Origin: an uncultured Clostridia bacterium
GTDB taxonomy: Bacteria; Bacillota; Clostridia; Oscillospirales; Acutalibacteraceae
Assembly: GCA_937884995.1 (NCBI GenBank)
Contig: CAKZZL010000012.1
Location: forward strand, 17,636-81,635
DNA length: 64,000 nt
Reading direction: 5' to 3'
Shown here piece after piece: positions 49,107 to 58,895 of the stretch (position 1 is the first letter of the stretch; every line of letters starts with the position of its first letter). The notes below the pieces were generated by a model that saw nothing but the letters and a program-made list of their open reading frames with translations, was not told the origin of the DNA and did not search any database. A program made the translations under genes and the position numbers.

Positions 49107-49999
49107 TGGATAATTATTTCAGATATTCAGAAGAAAAATGCCCGATTTGTGAAGAACAATTCACAGAGCAGGACGATATTGTTGTATGCCCGATTTGCGG
49201 AACTCCGCATCATCGTGCATGCTATAACCAAAACGGAGAATGTGGCAATGAGCATAAGCACAATGAAGGTTACCGCTGGGCTCCGAAGGAAAAATATGAC
49301 TCTGCAAACGATAACTCTTTTGTAACAGAACCAATGACTGAAGATGGCTCCGAAGAACTCCCTCCTTTTGCGCCCATGTATAACCCTTTTAAGAATCTGC
49401 CGGGTAATATAGAGGACGATATCCCCACTTTGGAGGCTGCAGCTTTTATTCAATCGGGGTCATACAGATATTGCCAGAAATTTTTCTTTGAAAAATCAGG
49501 CAAAAAGACATTTAACTGGGCAGCCTTTATTTTTGCACCATATTGGTTTTTCTACAGAAAGATGTACAAGCTCGGTATTATCTTTACAGCTTTATTGCTG
49601 CTATTATCCGCAACTACCTTTATCCCTGCAGTAAAAGTTTTGAACAAGTCTGTCAATGCGGTATATGACCAATATGCCGAAGTTGAATCAAGAGAAGAAC
49701 TCAGCACTATTTATAGCGCTATAACCGATGCAATGCGCAGCAACAAAACGGGTACAGCCATTCTTCTTTCAACTTATGCAGTTCAACTGGCAATCGGCAT
49801 TGTTGCGGGCGCAATTGCAAACAAGGAGTATTACAAACATATAATAAAGAAGATACGAGATATACATAACACATCGCAAACTCCGGAACTTGCCGGTATG
49901 AGGACACGAAAGGAAGGCGGAGTCAGCATTATATTCCCGCTTGCAGCCATTTTCCTTATTGAAGGAGTAAATACATTTTTGCAAACGTTTATAAAATAA
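49106..49999 (+). CDS. RING-like zinc-finger membrane protein (Prok-RING_1 + DUF2628)
   Basis: 297 residues. Residues ~10-50 form a Zn-binding finger of prokaryotic RING type (C-P-I-C-E-E-Q-F, I-V-V-C-P-I-C-G-T-P-H-H-R-A-C-Y, then C-G). A disordered middle leads to a DUF2628-like part at ~130-175 (N-W-A-A-F-I-F-A-P-Y-W-F-F-Y-R-K-M-Y) and four membrane helices. The finger should face the cytoplasm. It is translationally coupled to ahcY (TAATG). Function is unknown in all homologs I know of. Confidence 0.8.
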   Translation: MDNYFRYSEEKCPICEEQFTEQDDIVVCPICGTPHHRACYNQNGECGNEHKHNEGYRWAPKEKYDSANDNSFVTEPMTEDGSEELPPFAPMYNPFKNLPGNIEDDIPTLEAAAFIQSGSYRYCQKFFFEKSGKKTFNWAAFIFAPYWFFYRKMYKLGIIFTALLLLLSATTFIPAVKVLNKSVNAVYDQYAEVESREELSTIYSAITDAMRSNKTGTAILLSTYAVQLAIGIVAGAIANKEYYKHIIKKIRDIHNTSQTPELAGMRTRKEGGVSIIFPLAAIFLIEGVNTFLQTFIK

Positions 50000-50024
50000 C
50001 AAAAGTATATAGGAGAGATGTAAA

Positions 50025-50900
50025 ATGAAAATCACAAAAGCAATTATCCCTGCCGCAGGTCTCGGAACACGTGTACTACCTGCATCAAAATCTGTTCCAA
50101 AAGAGATGCTGAACATTGTCGACAAACCGGCAATTCAGTATATCGTTGAGGAAGCAGTTGCCGCAGGCATAACTGATATTCTTATCATAACAAACAGAGG
50201 TAAGGGTATTATAGAGGATCATTTTGATCACTCTTTTGAACTTGAGGCAAAGCTTGAAGGAAACCCGTCAAAAGCAGAAATTTATGAGAGTGTTAAGCAT
50301 TGCTCAAATCTTGCCAATATCTATTTCATACGTCAAAAAGAAACAAAAGGTCTCGGCCATGCTGTTTGCTGTGCAAGAAGTTTCGTAGGAAATGAGCCTT
50401 TTGCCGTTATGTATGGTGATGATGTTATCATTTCTGAAGATCCGGTTGTAGGACAACTCTGCAGAGCTTATGAGAAATACGGTGTCGGAACTGTAGGCGT
50501 TAAAGAAGTTCCCCGCAAAGATGTTCCCAAGTACTGCACTCTTGATGTTACACCTCTCGATAACAACGTTATGGCTGTTCACAATATTATTGAAAAGCCC
50601 AGCCCGGAAGAGATCCTTTCATGCTACTCAATTTTAGGTCGTGTGGTTTTACCACCCGAAATATTTGACCTTATCGAGCAGACTCCTCCCGATCCTAAGA
50701 GCGGCGAAGTATATCTCACCGATGCTATGTGTGCTTTAGCTAAAGAAGGAAAACTTACTGCAGTTGACTTCAACGGAATTCGTTATGATATGGGTAATAA
50801 GCTTGGCATAATGAAAGCAAATTGCGAAGTCGCACTTACGCACAAGGAAATCGGAGAAGATTTCAAAGAGTATCTTAAAGAACTTGTAAAATCATTCTAA
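50025..50900 (+). CDS. galU: UTP-glucose-1-phosphate uridylyltransferase
   Basis: 291 residues. A-I-I-P-A-A-G-L-G-T-R-V-L-P-A-S-K near the start is the nucleotide site; K-E-M-L, Y-G-D-D-V and the I-I-E-K-P-S-P-E stretch follow in GalU order. It makes UDP-glucose for cell-surface polymers. AGGAGAG precedes the ATG; a terminator follows. Confidence 0.94.
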   Translation: MKITKAIIPAAGLGTRVLPASKSVPKEMLNIVDKPAIQYIVEEAVAAGITDILIITNRGKGIIEDHFDHSFELEAKLEGNPSKAEIYESVKHCSNLANIYFIRQKETKGLGHAVCCARSFVGNEPFAVMYGDDVIISEDPVVGQLCRAYEKYGVGTVGVKEVPRKDVPKYCTLDVTPLDNNVMAVHNIIEKPSPEEILSCYSILGRVVLPPEIFDLIEQTPPDPKSGEVYLTDAMCALAKEGKLTAVDFNGIRYDMGNKLGIMKANCEVALTHKEIGEDFKEYLKELVKSF

Positions 50901-50938
50901 TAAATAAATCGTAAAAACGTTATAATAAATGAAAAAAC

Positions 50939-50988
50939 GGACTGTGAACTCAGTAGATTTTCCCACTGATTTTTCACAGTCCTTTTTC
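50939..50988 (+). terminator. Terminator after galU
   Basis: GGACTGTGAA (50939-50948) pairs with TTCACAGTCC (50973-50982), with an inner TCAGT/ACTGA stem, followed by TTTTT. Confidence 0.8.
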
Positions 50989-51051
50989 TGTAAATTTTTC
51001 ACATATGATTTTTGATAAAATTGATTTTCTAAGGAACGAATTTTCTTGTTT

Positions 51052-51219
51052 TCATCGTTTCCTCCTGAAATGATCGCTCGACCTGAAGTTATATATAGGT
51101 TTGATTTGCTTCTCAATTTTCACGGTTTCACCGATCACGCGGATAATACTGTCGGGATCCTTATACGCCATAGGGCATTCGTCCAGAGTGTCGGAATCGA
51201 CCGAAGTCGTAAAGATTCC
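51052..51219 (-). pseudogene. rtcB remnant: C-terminal fragment of an RNA ligase RtcB homolog
   Basis: The minus strand encodes G-I-F-T-T-S-V-D-S-D-T-L-D-E then C-P-M-A-Y-K-D-P-D-S-I-I, ending near I-K-P-I-Y-N-F-R-S-S-D, which is the conserved C-terminal segment of bacterial RtcB (E-G-I-x-T-T-S-V, L-D-E-x-P-M-A-Y-K, I-K-P-I-Y-N-F). The frame stops at 51052-51054. Immediately upstream the same frame has four stop codons within six codons, and no RtcB sequence can be followed further. About 56 of ~400 residues remain, with no start codon, so this is a decayed gene end. Confidence 0.7.
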
Positions 51220-51363
51220 TTATTAATTCCATCATTAATACTCTTCATCGTTTGTTCTTACGCATGTGTCGATTTCCACAACACCTGCACAACCGTCCCT
51301 TGTGCTTTTCATCAATCCTTAAGATTGCGTGGCGTTCGCTGTTCTCTATTGTTAGCTCACGAT

Positions 51364-52170
51364 TCAGCAGTTGGCAGTCTCTTTGGCTGTCTTTTTTTCC
51401 TTTGCTTTTTCTTTTTGTTTTTTCTTTTCTATTTTAGCTTGTTCCTTCGCCTCTTTTATTTTCTTTTCCTCCGGATCACCTGCATTTACAATCATAAAAG
51501 AAAGCGTCCAAACACAAATGCCGAGAAGTATAAAGAAGACAGCATAGAAACCGGATGCGTATTTTAATGTTACGACATCACTCAGAAAGGCGACAATAAT
51601 TCCGGAAAATGAGTCTTCCAGTCCCAATACATCCGCAAGGCCTCTGCCTTCAACACCATCTATCATCGGTTTTGCAAAGAAAACGTTAAATACAAGGCTT
51701 GATGCTCCGCAGGAAAGCATTCCTATGCCCGAGATTATAACCAACGGTAACTTTTTATTCGAGACTGCTGCTATTATGAATATAACAAGAAGTAAAACAA
51801 GTACAAAAGCTAAAAATGAAAGTGCTATTACTAAAGGTCTTGCCGCTTCTCGTTCTATAATGCTCCTAATATTCAGTTTTTCTCCGCCAAGCTGGAACCA
51901 AAGGTCTTTCATTTCTGCAAATTTTGAAATATTAATATATCCTTCTGTCAACTCTACAGATTGCTCAGTTGCTGCCTCAGTCTCATCACTGCCATTAAGC
52001 AAGTTGGATATGACATTAATGGTGTTGTAGATGCTTGAATGGTCAAGTATGTAATATATGAAGTCCAAAAAATACAGAAGAGGGAACGCTGCAACCGCCA
52101 AAAGGCATGTGCCTATTCTGTGAGCTATATCAAAGCCGGTTGTCTTCCTTTTTATTTTAGCCTTAGCCAT
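51364..52170 (-). CDS. Hypothetical membrane protein with lysine-rich coiled-coil tail
   Basis: 268 residues, four membrane segments; a ~60-residue loop lies between helices one and two. The last ~45 residues are almost entirely Lys, Glu and Ala (E-E-K-K-I-K-E-A-K-E-Q-A-K) and should form a cytoplasmic helix. No family recognised. AAAGGAG precedes the ATG. It is 12 bases downstream of glnS and so probably cotranscribed with glnS and gltX. Confidence 0.7.
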   Translation of the reverse strand: MAKAKIKRKTTGFDIAHRIGTCLLAVAAFPLLYFLDFIYYILDHSSIYNTINVISNLLNGSDETEAATEQSVELTEGYINISKFAEMKDLWFQLGGEKLNIRSIIEREAARPLVIALSFLAFVLVLLLVIFIIAAVSNKKLPLVIISGIGMLSCGASSLVFNVFFAKPMIDGVEGRGLADVLGLEDSFSGIIVAFLSDVVTLKYASGFYAVFFILLGICVWTLSFMIVNAGDPEEKKIKEAKEQAKIEKKKQKEKAKEKKTAKETANC

Positions 52171-52182
52171 AACAAATCTCCT

Positions 52183-53844
52183 TTACTTTCCCCATGAAGA
52201 ATTTAATTGTACTGTTCTGTTGAATATTATATCATCTTCTGTTGACTTTGTGTCAACACAAAAATATCCTTGTCTCATAAACTGGAATCTGTCCCCGGCT
52301 TTTAAGCCATTTTTAAGACTTCCTTCAATGATACAGTTTTCAAGTGTAATAAGCGAATCCGGATTTATATTGCCTCTGAAATCTTCAGATGTTTCATCGG
52401 AAGGGTTCTCTTTATTGAACAATCTGTCGTAGAGTTTGATTGTCGCTTTGAAAGAATCTGCCTCACTTACCCAATGAAGTGTTCCCTTCACCTTACGTCC
52501 GTCAGGCGCGTTGCCACCCTTGCTTTCCGGATCATATTCACAATGAAGGCATATAACGTTACCGCTTTCATCTGTATCATAACCTGTGCATGTGACAAGG
52601 TATGCACTCTTTAATCTTACTTCATTACCGGGATAGAGCCTGAAATATTTCTTTACAGGTTCTATCATAAAGTCATCCTGTTCAACATATATTTCTCTTG
52701 AAAATGTCACTTTTCTGGAGCCCATTTCCGGGTGGTCGGGATGAAGTTCAACATCAAGTTCTTCTGTCTTCCCTTCCGGAAAGTTATCTATGATAACTTT
52801 CAAAGGATGTAAAACTGCCATTGCGCGGGGTGCATTTGCATTAAGCTCGTCTCTGACACAAGATTCAAGCAGAGCATAGTCAACTACCGAATATGCTTTT
52901 GAAATGCCTATCTTATTGCAGAAATTACGAATAGCTGCCGCCGGATATCCTCTACGTCTCATACCGCTCAATGTGGCCATTCTCGGGTCATCCCAGCCAT
53001 CTACTATCCCTTCATTAACAAGTGCAAGGCACTTTCTCTTACTTGTAAGACAATAATTCAGGTTAAGCCTTGCAAATTCTATCTGCCTTGGTGGGTTTTG
53101 AATATCGCATGCTTTTAAAAACCAATCATAAAGGGGTCTGTGATTTTCAAACTCGAGCGAGCACAAGGAATGAGTTACACCTTCCTTGGCATCTGAGAGA
53201 GGGTGAGCAAAATCGTACATCGGATATACGCACCACTTATCGCCTGTCTGATGATGAGAGACATGCGCGATTCTGTAAATAACTGGATCTCTCATGTTTA
53301 TGTTGGAAGATGCCATGTCTATTTTTGCACGTAATACTTTGGCACCGTTTTCGAACTCGCCTTCAGTCATCCGCATGAAAAGTTCTCTGTTCTCTTCTAT
53401 GGATCTGTCACGATAGGGGCTGTTTTTTCCGGATTCGGTAAGTGTTCCCCTGTATTCTTTAATTTCATCGGCAGTGAGATCATCAACATATGCAAGCCCC
53501 TTGTCTATGAGTTTCAGAGCGCACTCATATATGAAATCAAAATAACTTGATGCAAAGAGACACTTTTCCCATTTGAAACCCAGCCACTCTATATCTTCTT
53601 TAATAGCATCAACATATTCAGTATCTTCTTTTTGAGGATTGGTATCATCAAGTCTAAGATTACATACACCCTTGTATTTTTGAGCCGTTGAAAAGTTTAT
53701 ACATATTGCCTTTGCATGTCCTATATGTAAATATCCGTTAGGCTCGGGTGGAAACCTTGTCTGGACATGATCATATACCCCGTTTTCGAGATCCTCATCT
53801 ATAAAATCATGTATAAAATTGGATATGTTTGTTATTTCTTCCAT
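52183..53844 (-). CDS. glnS: Glutaminyl-tRNA synthetase
   Basis: 553 residues. Class I motifs: PPEPNGYLHIGHAKA (HIGH) near residue 32 and L-T-S-K-R-K-C (KMSKS-like) near 265, with D-D-T-N-P between them. The C-terminal anticodon-binding beta barrels are typical of GlnRS (D-F-M-I-E-P-V-K-K-Y-F-R-L-Y-P-G-N-E-V-R). Presence of GlnRS means Gln-tRNA can be made directly rather than only by the amidotransferase route. It is 4 bp from gltX. Confidence 0.94.
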   Translation of the reverse strand: MEEITNISNFIHDFIDEDLENGVYDHVQTRFPPEPNGYLHIGHAKAICINFSTAQKYKGVCNLRLDDTNPQKEDTEYVDAIKEDIEWLGFKWEKCLFASSYFDFIYECALKLIDKGLAYVDDLTADEIKEYRGTLTESGKNSPYRDRSIEENRELFMRMTEGEFENGAKVLRAKIDMASSNINMRDPVIYRIAHVSHHQTGDKWCVYPMYDFAHPLSDAKEGVTHSLCSLEFENHRPLYDWFLKACDIQNPPRQIEFARLNLNYCLTSKRKCLALVNEGIVDGWDDPRMATLSGMRRRGYPAAAIRNFCNKIGISKAYSVVDYALLESCVRDELNANAPRAMAVLHPLKVIIDNFPEGKTEELDVELHPDHPEMGSRKVTFSREIYVEQDDFMIEPVKKYFRLYPGNEVRLKSAYLVTCTGYDTDESGNVICLHCEYDPESKGGNAPDGRKVKGTLHWVSEADSFKATIKLYDRLFNKENPSDETSEDFRGNINPDSLITLENCIIEGSLKNGLKAGDRFQFMRQGYFCVDTKSTEDDIIFNRTVQLNSSWGK

Positions 53845-53848
53845 TCTC

Positions 53849-55504
53849 TTAACCCCTGTAATTGTTCATTGCTTCATTTATTCTTCTTATGACTTCGTCT
53901 TTACCAAGTATCTGCATAATGTAATATAGATCCGGAGTATTTATTCTGGATGTTATTGCGATACGTATAACTGAGGAAACATCTCCCACATGTCCTTTAT
54001 ATTTTTCTGGTTCCGCCTTATATTCCTTTACATTCGGGGTAAAGCCGCATGGCTCACATAAATCCTTTATCTTTGCAAACCATTCTTCCTTGCTGTCTTT
54101 TCCCGAATATGCATCCGCATACTTTTCAAGAATCATTAAAGCATCGGCCTTTTTAATGTTTTCCGGCAAGCTGTAATCAGCAGAATAAATTTCGTTATAG
54201 AAATACGATAGATAATTTTTAACTTCGTTCCAGCAAGCTATGTCTTTTCTCGGTTTTGGATTTTCTCTGTCTATATTAAGTATTGCTTTTGCTTTTTCAG
54301 AATCCTGACTGAGCAGGTCAAAAAGCTCATTGTCATAATCTTTTGCCCATTTAGTTATATAGTTATATACGGTTTGGACATCCATTTTTGAAATGACATT
54401 TTTCGAAACGTCATTGAACTTGACCATATCAAAGAGGGCACCTGAAACACTCATCTTTTTCAAATTGAAGGGGAATTTTGATATATCTTCCTCTTTATTG
54501 CCTTTTCTCCAGTCTTCAAAATTTGAATTGAGTATTGTAAGTATGTATTCTTGTACACTTTCTGCAGGATAGCCCTTTTCGATATAATATGAAACATTGG
54601 CTTCCGGATCTTTACGCTTGGAGAGTTTTCTCTTTCCGCCGTCCTCCTCTTTCATGATAGGAGCGATATGCGCATATTTAACCGGCTTAAATCCCAGTGC
54701 CTTAAAAAGCTCAATGTGTAAAGGAACCGATGCAACCCATTCATCTCCACGCACAACATGACTTGTTCTCATCAAATGGTCATCTACGGCATGAGCAAAA
54801 TGATATGTCGGTATCCCATCTGCTTTCAGGATAACAACATCATTAACATTCTCACTCATTTCAATTTTTCCTTTGATAAGATCATCAAAAGTAATTTTGC
54901 GGGATATGTCGCCGATTGAACGGAGCCTTACGGTGAAGGAGTCTCCGTTTTTTATTCTCTCCTCTATTTCCTCGTCCGAAAGATCTCTGCAATGGGCATA
55001 TTTACCGTAATATCCTTTGATATCTTCATTTTCCTGCTGCTTGTGGATTTCTTCTAAATCCTCAGGGCTGCAAAAGCAAGGATATGCCCTGCCCTCTTCA
55101 ACAAGTTTTTTGACAAATGTTCTGTAAATCTGTCTTCTCTTGCTTTGGATATATGGTCCATATGATCCTTTTTCTTCATTAAGGCCCATTACACCCTCAT
55201 CCGGTGCAACGCCGAAAGCTGAAAGTCCGTCAACTATGCAACTGATGCCGTCCTCGATTTCACGTTTTTTATCCGTGTCCTCAATTCTGAGCATAAAGAT
55301 TCCGTTTGTTGCCTGCGCCGTCAATTTGGATGCAAATGCTGCATAAAGTCCTCCGAAATGCAGATAACCTGTCGGACTTGGTGCAAACCTTGTTACTCTT
55401 GCACCTTCCGATAGTTCTCTATGCGGATATAGGTTTTCATAATATTCGCAATCTTCTGAAACATCCGGGAATATTAAGTTAGCAATTTTATTACAGTCTG
55501 TCAC
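53849..55504 (-). CDS. gltX: Glutamyl-tRNA synthetase
   Basis: 551 residues. FAPSPTGYLHFGGLYAA carries the HIGH motif as HFGG; K-L-S-K-R-K-D-P-E is the KMSKS motif near residue 298. It is ~60 residues longer than E. coli GluRS and of the divergent clostridial kind. GTG start with GAGAGG upstream. Sits 12 bp after the GDPD gene and 4 bp before glnS. Confidence 0.92.
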   Translation of the reverse strand: MTDCNKIANLIFPDVSEDCEYYENLYPHRELSEGARVTRFAPSPTGYLHFGGLYAAFASKLTAQATNGIFMLRIEDTDKKREIEDGISCIVDGLSAFGVAPDEGVMGLNEEKGSYGPYIQSKRRQIYRTFVKKLVEEGRAYPCFCSPEDLEEIHKQQENEDIKGYYGKYAHCRDLSDEEIEERIKNGDSFTVRLRSIGDISRKITFDDLIKGKIEMSENVNDVVILKADGIPTYHFAHAVDDHLMRTSHVVRGDEWVASVPLHIELFKALGFKPVKYAHIAPIMKEEDGGKRKLSKRKDPEANVSYYIEKGYPAESVQEYILTILNSNFEDWRKGNKEEDISKFPFNLKKMSVSGALFDMVKFNDVSKNVISKMDVQTVYNYITKWAKDYDNELFDLLSQDSEKAKAILNIDRENPKPRKDIACWNEVKNYLSYFYNEIYSADYSLPENIKKADALMILEKYADAYSGKDSKEEWFAKIKDLCEPCGFTPNVKEYKAEPEKYKGHVGDVSSVIRIAITSRINTPDLYYIMQILGKDEVIRRINEAMNNYRG

Positions 55505-55516
55505 CTTGTTTACCTC

Positions 55517-56374
55517 TCAATCGGGCAATATTGCATTTGTTGTAATATATTTAACACCTTGTGCAAGCATGGCATTTAACATTTCTTCAGTGTCTACCGT
55601 CCAGCATGCTGCTGTCAGATTGTTATTATGTATTTTCTGAATCATTTCCGTATTCTTGATGTTTCTCTTAGCGTTGAATGCTACTCCGAACCCGTGCTCA
55701 ATGGATTCATCTAGCTTTCCCTTGGTTATTTTCCCCATAAGATACCAAAGTGTCATATTTGGTGATAGCTTTTGGAACTCCTCTAGTATCTGTGGATGGA
55801 ATGATATAAGGATAACTTTATCTTCTATTCCGTATTCACAAATGATACGATATAAGTCAGGCACCTTATCTATTCGTTTATCTTTAACCTCTATCATAGG
55901 TATCTTGTCATATTTTTGGCATATATCAAGATATTCCTCAACCGTACACATTCTTGCATCGGGATATTTTTCAATATTGGCACCGTTTGTGAACTTAATG
56001 GTTTTTAATTCCTCCCATGAGAAATCCTTTACGTCTCCTCTGCGATCAGTCATTGTCTGCATGTTATAGTCATGAATGATTACCCAACGACCGTCGGTTG
56101 TAAAATGGACATCACATTCCAAGGCATAAAAGCCTTCTTTTGCTGCAGCTTCAAATGAGTAAAGGGTATTTTCCGGTGCTATTGCTGAAAGACCTCTGTG
56201 TGCTGTCAAGTGAACATTATCCGTGTTTCCTTTAGCTATTTGCGAAAAATGAAGCAATTCTTTAGCTACCTTGTGCGGATATCTGACTTTCATATACAGA
56301 CGATTAAGTGTTATCGCTGTTGCGGCAGTAAAACCGGTAAAAATCGAAAGTCCGATTTTGGTATTTTTCTTCAT
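55517..56374 (-). CDS. Glycerophosphodiester phosphodiesterase, membrane-anchored
   Basis: 285 residues. An N-terminal hydrophobic segment (~7-25) is a signal anchor. The GDPD barrel has T-A-H-R-G-L-S-A-I-A-P-E-N-T, A-L-E-C-D-V-H-F-T-T-D-G and I-I-H-D-Y, the metal and catalytic sites of GlpQ/UgpQ enzymes. It releases glycerol-3-phosphate from phosphodiesters. It is the first gene before gltX and glnS on the minus strand, an arrangement without clear functional meaning. Confidence 0.9.
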   Translation of the reverse strand: MKKNTKIGLSIFTGFTAATAITLNRLYMKVRYPHKVAKELLHFSQIAKGNTDNVHLTAHRGLSAIAPENTLYSFEAAAKEGFYALECDVHFTTDGRWVIIHDYNMQTMTDRRGDVKDFSWEELKTIKFTNGANIEKYPDARMCTVEEYLDICQKYDKIPMIEVKDKRIDKVPDLYRIICEYGIEDKVILISFHPQILEEFQKLSPNMTLWYLMGKITKGKLDESIEHGFGVAFNAKRNIKNTEMIQKIHNNNLTAACWTVDTEEMLNAMLAQGVKYITTNAILPD

Positions 56375-56478
56375 TTTCAGGTCCCCTTCAATACATAATT
56401 ATAGATTATATAATTATATACCAAAGCAACGCAAATGTAAAGAATTGGCGGGGAATTTGAAGCCCTGCAATGCAAAAG

Positions 56479-56520
56479 AACCGGCTTAGTCAAAACTTAG
56501 CCGGTTTAAGATTTTTATTT
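56479..56520. terminator. Terminator after pnp
   Basis: AACCGGCT (56479-56486) pairs with AGCCGGTT (56499-56506). The right flank holds TTTTTATTTT and the left flank gives a short T-run on the minus strand, where pnp ends. Confidence 0.65.
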
Positions 56521-56523
56521 TCT

Positions 56524-58716
56524 TTAATGACGTTGTCTGTTGCCACCGTGATGCCTCGGCTTGCGGTCTCTTCTCTGGTCATCAGGATCATTTTCAGGAA
56601 CCATTCCCTTGATTTCTATAAGGGCGTCACGTCTTGAAAGGTTGATTCTGCCCTGGTCATCTATTTCCATAACCTTAACCAAAACGCTGTCACCAACGTT
56701 AACAACATCTTCAACTCTTGCAACACGCTTAACATCAAGCTGACTGATATGTACAAGGCCTTCCTTACCGGGAGCTATTTCTACAAATGCGCCGAATGAC
56801 ATAAGTCTTGTAACAATTCCGTTATATACTGTTCCGATTTCAGGATCATTGGCAATTGTATTGATCATCATGATAGCTCTTTCAGCATTAGCAAGATCAA
56901 GGCCCGAAACAAATACATTGCCTTCATCAGATATGTCAACCTTACAGTCACATTCTGCCTGAATCTTTTGAATTACTTTACCCTGCTTACCGATTACATC
57001 GCCGATCTTTTCAGGATCAATCTTGGTTGTAAGCATCTTCGGAGCCCACTTTGAAAGCTCAGCTCTGGGTTCAGAAATAACCGGAAGCATAATCTCATCA
57101 AGTATATATTCTCTTGCCTTGTGTGTCTTAGTGAAAGCTTCTTTGATGATTTCAGGTGTAAGTCCATGTACCTTTAAGTCCATCTGGATAGCTGTGATAC
57201 CCTTCTTTGTACCTGCAACTTTGAAATCCATATCACCATAGAAATCTTCAAGTCCCTGGATATCAACCATTGTCATAAAGTCTCCGTAAACGCCTTCATC
57301 ACCGGTAATAAGGCCACATGAGATACCTGCAACAGGTGCCTTAATCGGTACACCTGCAGCCATAAGTGCAAGTGTAGAACCACATATAGAGCCTTGTGAT
57401 GTAGATCCGTTTGAAGAAAGAACTTCTGATACAACTCGGATTGTGTAAGGGAACTCTTCAATTGACGGAATAACAGGAAGGAGTGCTTTCTCTGCAAGTG
57501 CTCCGTGACCTATTTCACGTCTTCCGGGGCCGCGGGACGGCTTCGTTTCACCTACCGAATATGAAGGAAAGTTATAGTGGTGGATATATCTTTTTTCTTT
57601 CTGTTCATCAAGACCGTCAAGTTGCTGAGCATCTCCTGCAGTACCGAGAGTAGCTACAGAAAGGACCTGAGTCTGTCCACGTGTAAACATACCTGAACCG
57701 TGTGCTCTTGCAAGAAGATCGATTTCAGCATTAAGCGGTCTTATCTCGTCAATGCCTCTTCCGTCAACGCGCTTGTGCTCATCTTTAAGCCACGCTCTTA
57801 CTACATGTTTTTGAACGAGATACATAATCTCTTCTATTTTTCCTTCATTTCCTTCAAACTGTTCATCGAATTTTTCATGAACTGCCTCATAGATAGGAAG
57901 GAGGGCCTCGTCTCTTACGAGTTTGTCGTCTGTATCAAGAGCTTTCTTTACATCTTCTATACAGAAATCTTCAATTTCTTTGAATATAACGGGATCCGGA
58001 TCACTGGATTCATATTCAAATTTTGCTTTGCCTACTTCATCTACTATGCCCTGAATAAACTTAACTATCTTTTTGTTCTCTTCGTGGCCGGCCATGATGC
58101 ATTCAAACATAAGATCATCCGGTATTTCGTTACCGCCTGCCTCTATCATTGCAACCAAATCCGCAGTTGATGCAACAGTTAAGTTCAGGTCTGTCTTTGC
58201 TCTTTGTTCAAGGTTGGGATTGATAACTATCTGTCCGTCAACAAGACCAACATTAACACCTGAAATCGGACCATCCCACGGGATATCTGAAATTGCAATT
58301 GCTGCAGAAACTCCTATCATGGCAGCAATCTCAGGACTGCAGTCCGGGTCAACTGACATAACGGTTGCAACTACTGAGCAGTCGTTTCTTAAATCTTTCG
58401 GAAAAAGAGGACGGATAGGTCTGTCGATGCAACGTGATGTAAGGACTGCCTTTTCACTTGCCTTTCCTTCTCTTCTGCCGAATGAGCCGGGGATTCTGCC
58501 TACAGAATACATCTTTTCTTCATAATCAACTGAAAGCGGGAAAAAGTCAACGCCTTCGCGTGGCTTTGCTGATGCCGTCACTGTGCAAAAAACGTTTGTC
58601 TCGCCATAACGAACCATAACAGCAGCATTGGCAAGCCCTGCCATTTTGCCTGTTTCCAAGCTGAGTTTACGGCCTGCAAGTTCTGTTTCCCATGTTTTGA
58701 AATTTTTGAAAAACAT
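56524..58716 (-). CDS. pnp: Polyribonucleotide nucleotidyltransferase (PNPase)
   Basis: 730 residues. Two RNase PH domains (G-R-R-E-G-K-A-S-E-K-A-V-L-T; G-P-G-R-R-E-I-G-H-G-A-L-A-E), then KH (I-G-D-V-I-G-K-Q-G-K-V-I near 570) and S1 (M-S-F-G-A-F-V-E, L-V-H-I-S-Q-L) domains, and a basic end (R-R-D-R-K-P-R-H-H-G-G-N). 3'-5' RNA decay enzyme. Downstream of rpsO, the conserved bacterial order; AGAAGG precedes the ATG. Confidence 0.96.
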   Translation of the reverse strand: MFFKNFKTWETELAGRKLSLETGKMAGLANAAVMVRYGETNVFCTVTASAKPREGVDFFPLSVDYEEKMYSVGRIPGSFGRREGKASEKAVLTSRCIDRPIRPLFPKDLRNDCSVVATVMSVDPDCSPEIAAMIGVSAAIAISDIPWDGPISGVNVGLVDGQIVINPNLEQRAKTDLNLTVASTADLVAMIEAGGNEIPDDLMFECIMAGHEENKKIVKFIQGIVDEVGKAKFEYESSDPDPVIFKEIEDFCIEDVKKALDTDDKLVRDEALLPIYEAVHEKFDEQFEGNEGKIEEIMYLVQKHVVRAWLKDEHKRVDGRGIDEIRPLNAEIDLLARAHGSGMFTRGQTQVLSVATLGTAGDAQQLDGLDEQKEKRYIHHYNFPSYSVGETKPSRGPGRREIGHGALAEKALLPVIPSIEEFPYTIRVVSEVLSSNGSTSQGSICGSTLALMAAGVPIKAPVAGISCGLITGDEGVYGDFMTMVDIQGLEDFYGDMDFKVAGTKKGITAIQMDLKVHGLTPEIIKEAFTKTHKAREYILDEIMLPVISEPRAELSKWAPKMLTTKIDPEKIGDVIGKQGKVIQKIQAECDCKVDISDEGNVFVSGLDLANAERAIMMINTIANDPEIGTVYNGIVTRLMSFGAFVEIAPGKEGLVHISQLDVKRVARVEDVVNVGDSVLVKVMEIDDQGRINLSRRDALIEIKGMVPENDPDDQRRDRKPRHHGGNRQRH

Positions 58717-58856
58717 ATTTTTACCTTCTTTTCATATATATTTCAAGGCAAAAAACTATTTTAGCAATAAATACAACGTTTGCATTGATCAAGCGCTCTA
58801 TTTACCGCTAAAAAACAAGAATTCTGCCTTGATTTTTCCTTTACAAAAAACAATTC

Positions 58857-58885
58857 AAGGCAAGCGAGAGAAACTCACTTGCCTT
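58857..58885 (-). terminator. rpsO-pnp intergenic hairpin
   Basis: AAGGCAAG (58857-58864) pairs with CTTGCCTT (58878-58885) on either strand; on the minus strand a T6 run follows (complement of the A-run near 58845-58850). It likely ends or attenuates the rpsO transcript before pnp. Confidence 0.65.
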
Positions 58886-58895
58886 AATTCGACTC

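Noticed and set aside
50892..51116. Minus-strand open frame of 74 codons over the galU terminator
   Set aside because: It reads through a strong terminator hairpin and out of frame with the RtcB match; no ribosome site or similarity.
51046..51567. Plus-strand open frame of 173 codons
   Set aside because: It overlaps the rtcB remnant and the end of the minus-strand membrane protein gene; the translation is low-complexity (Phe/Leu runs opposite a Lys/Glu-rich tail) and has no motif.
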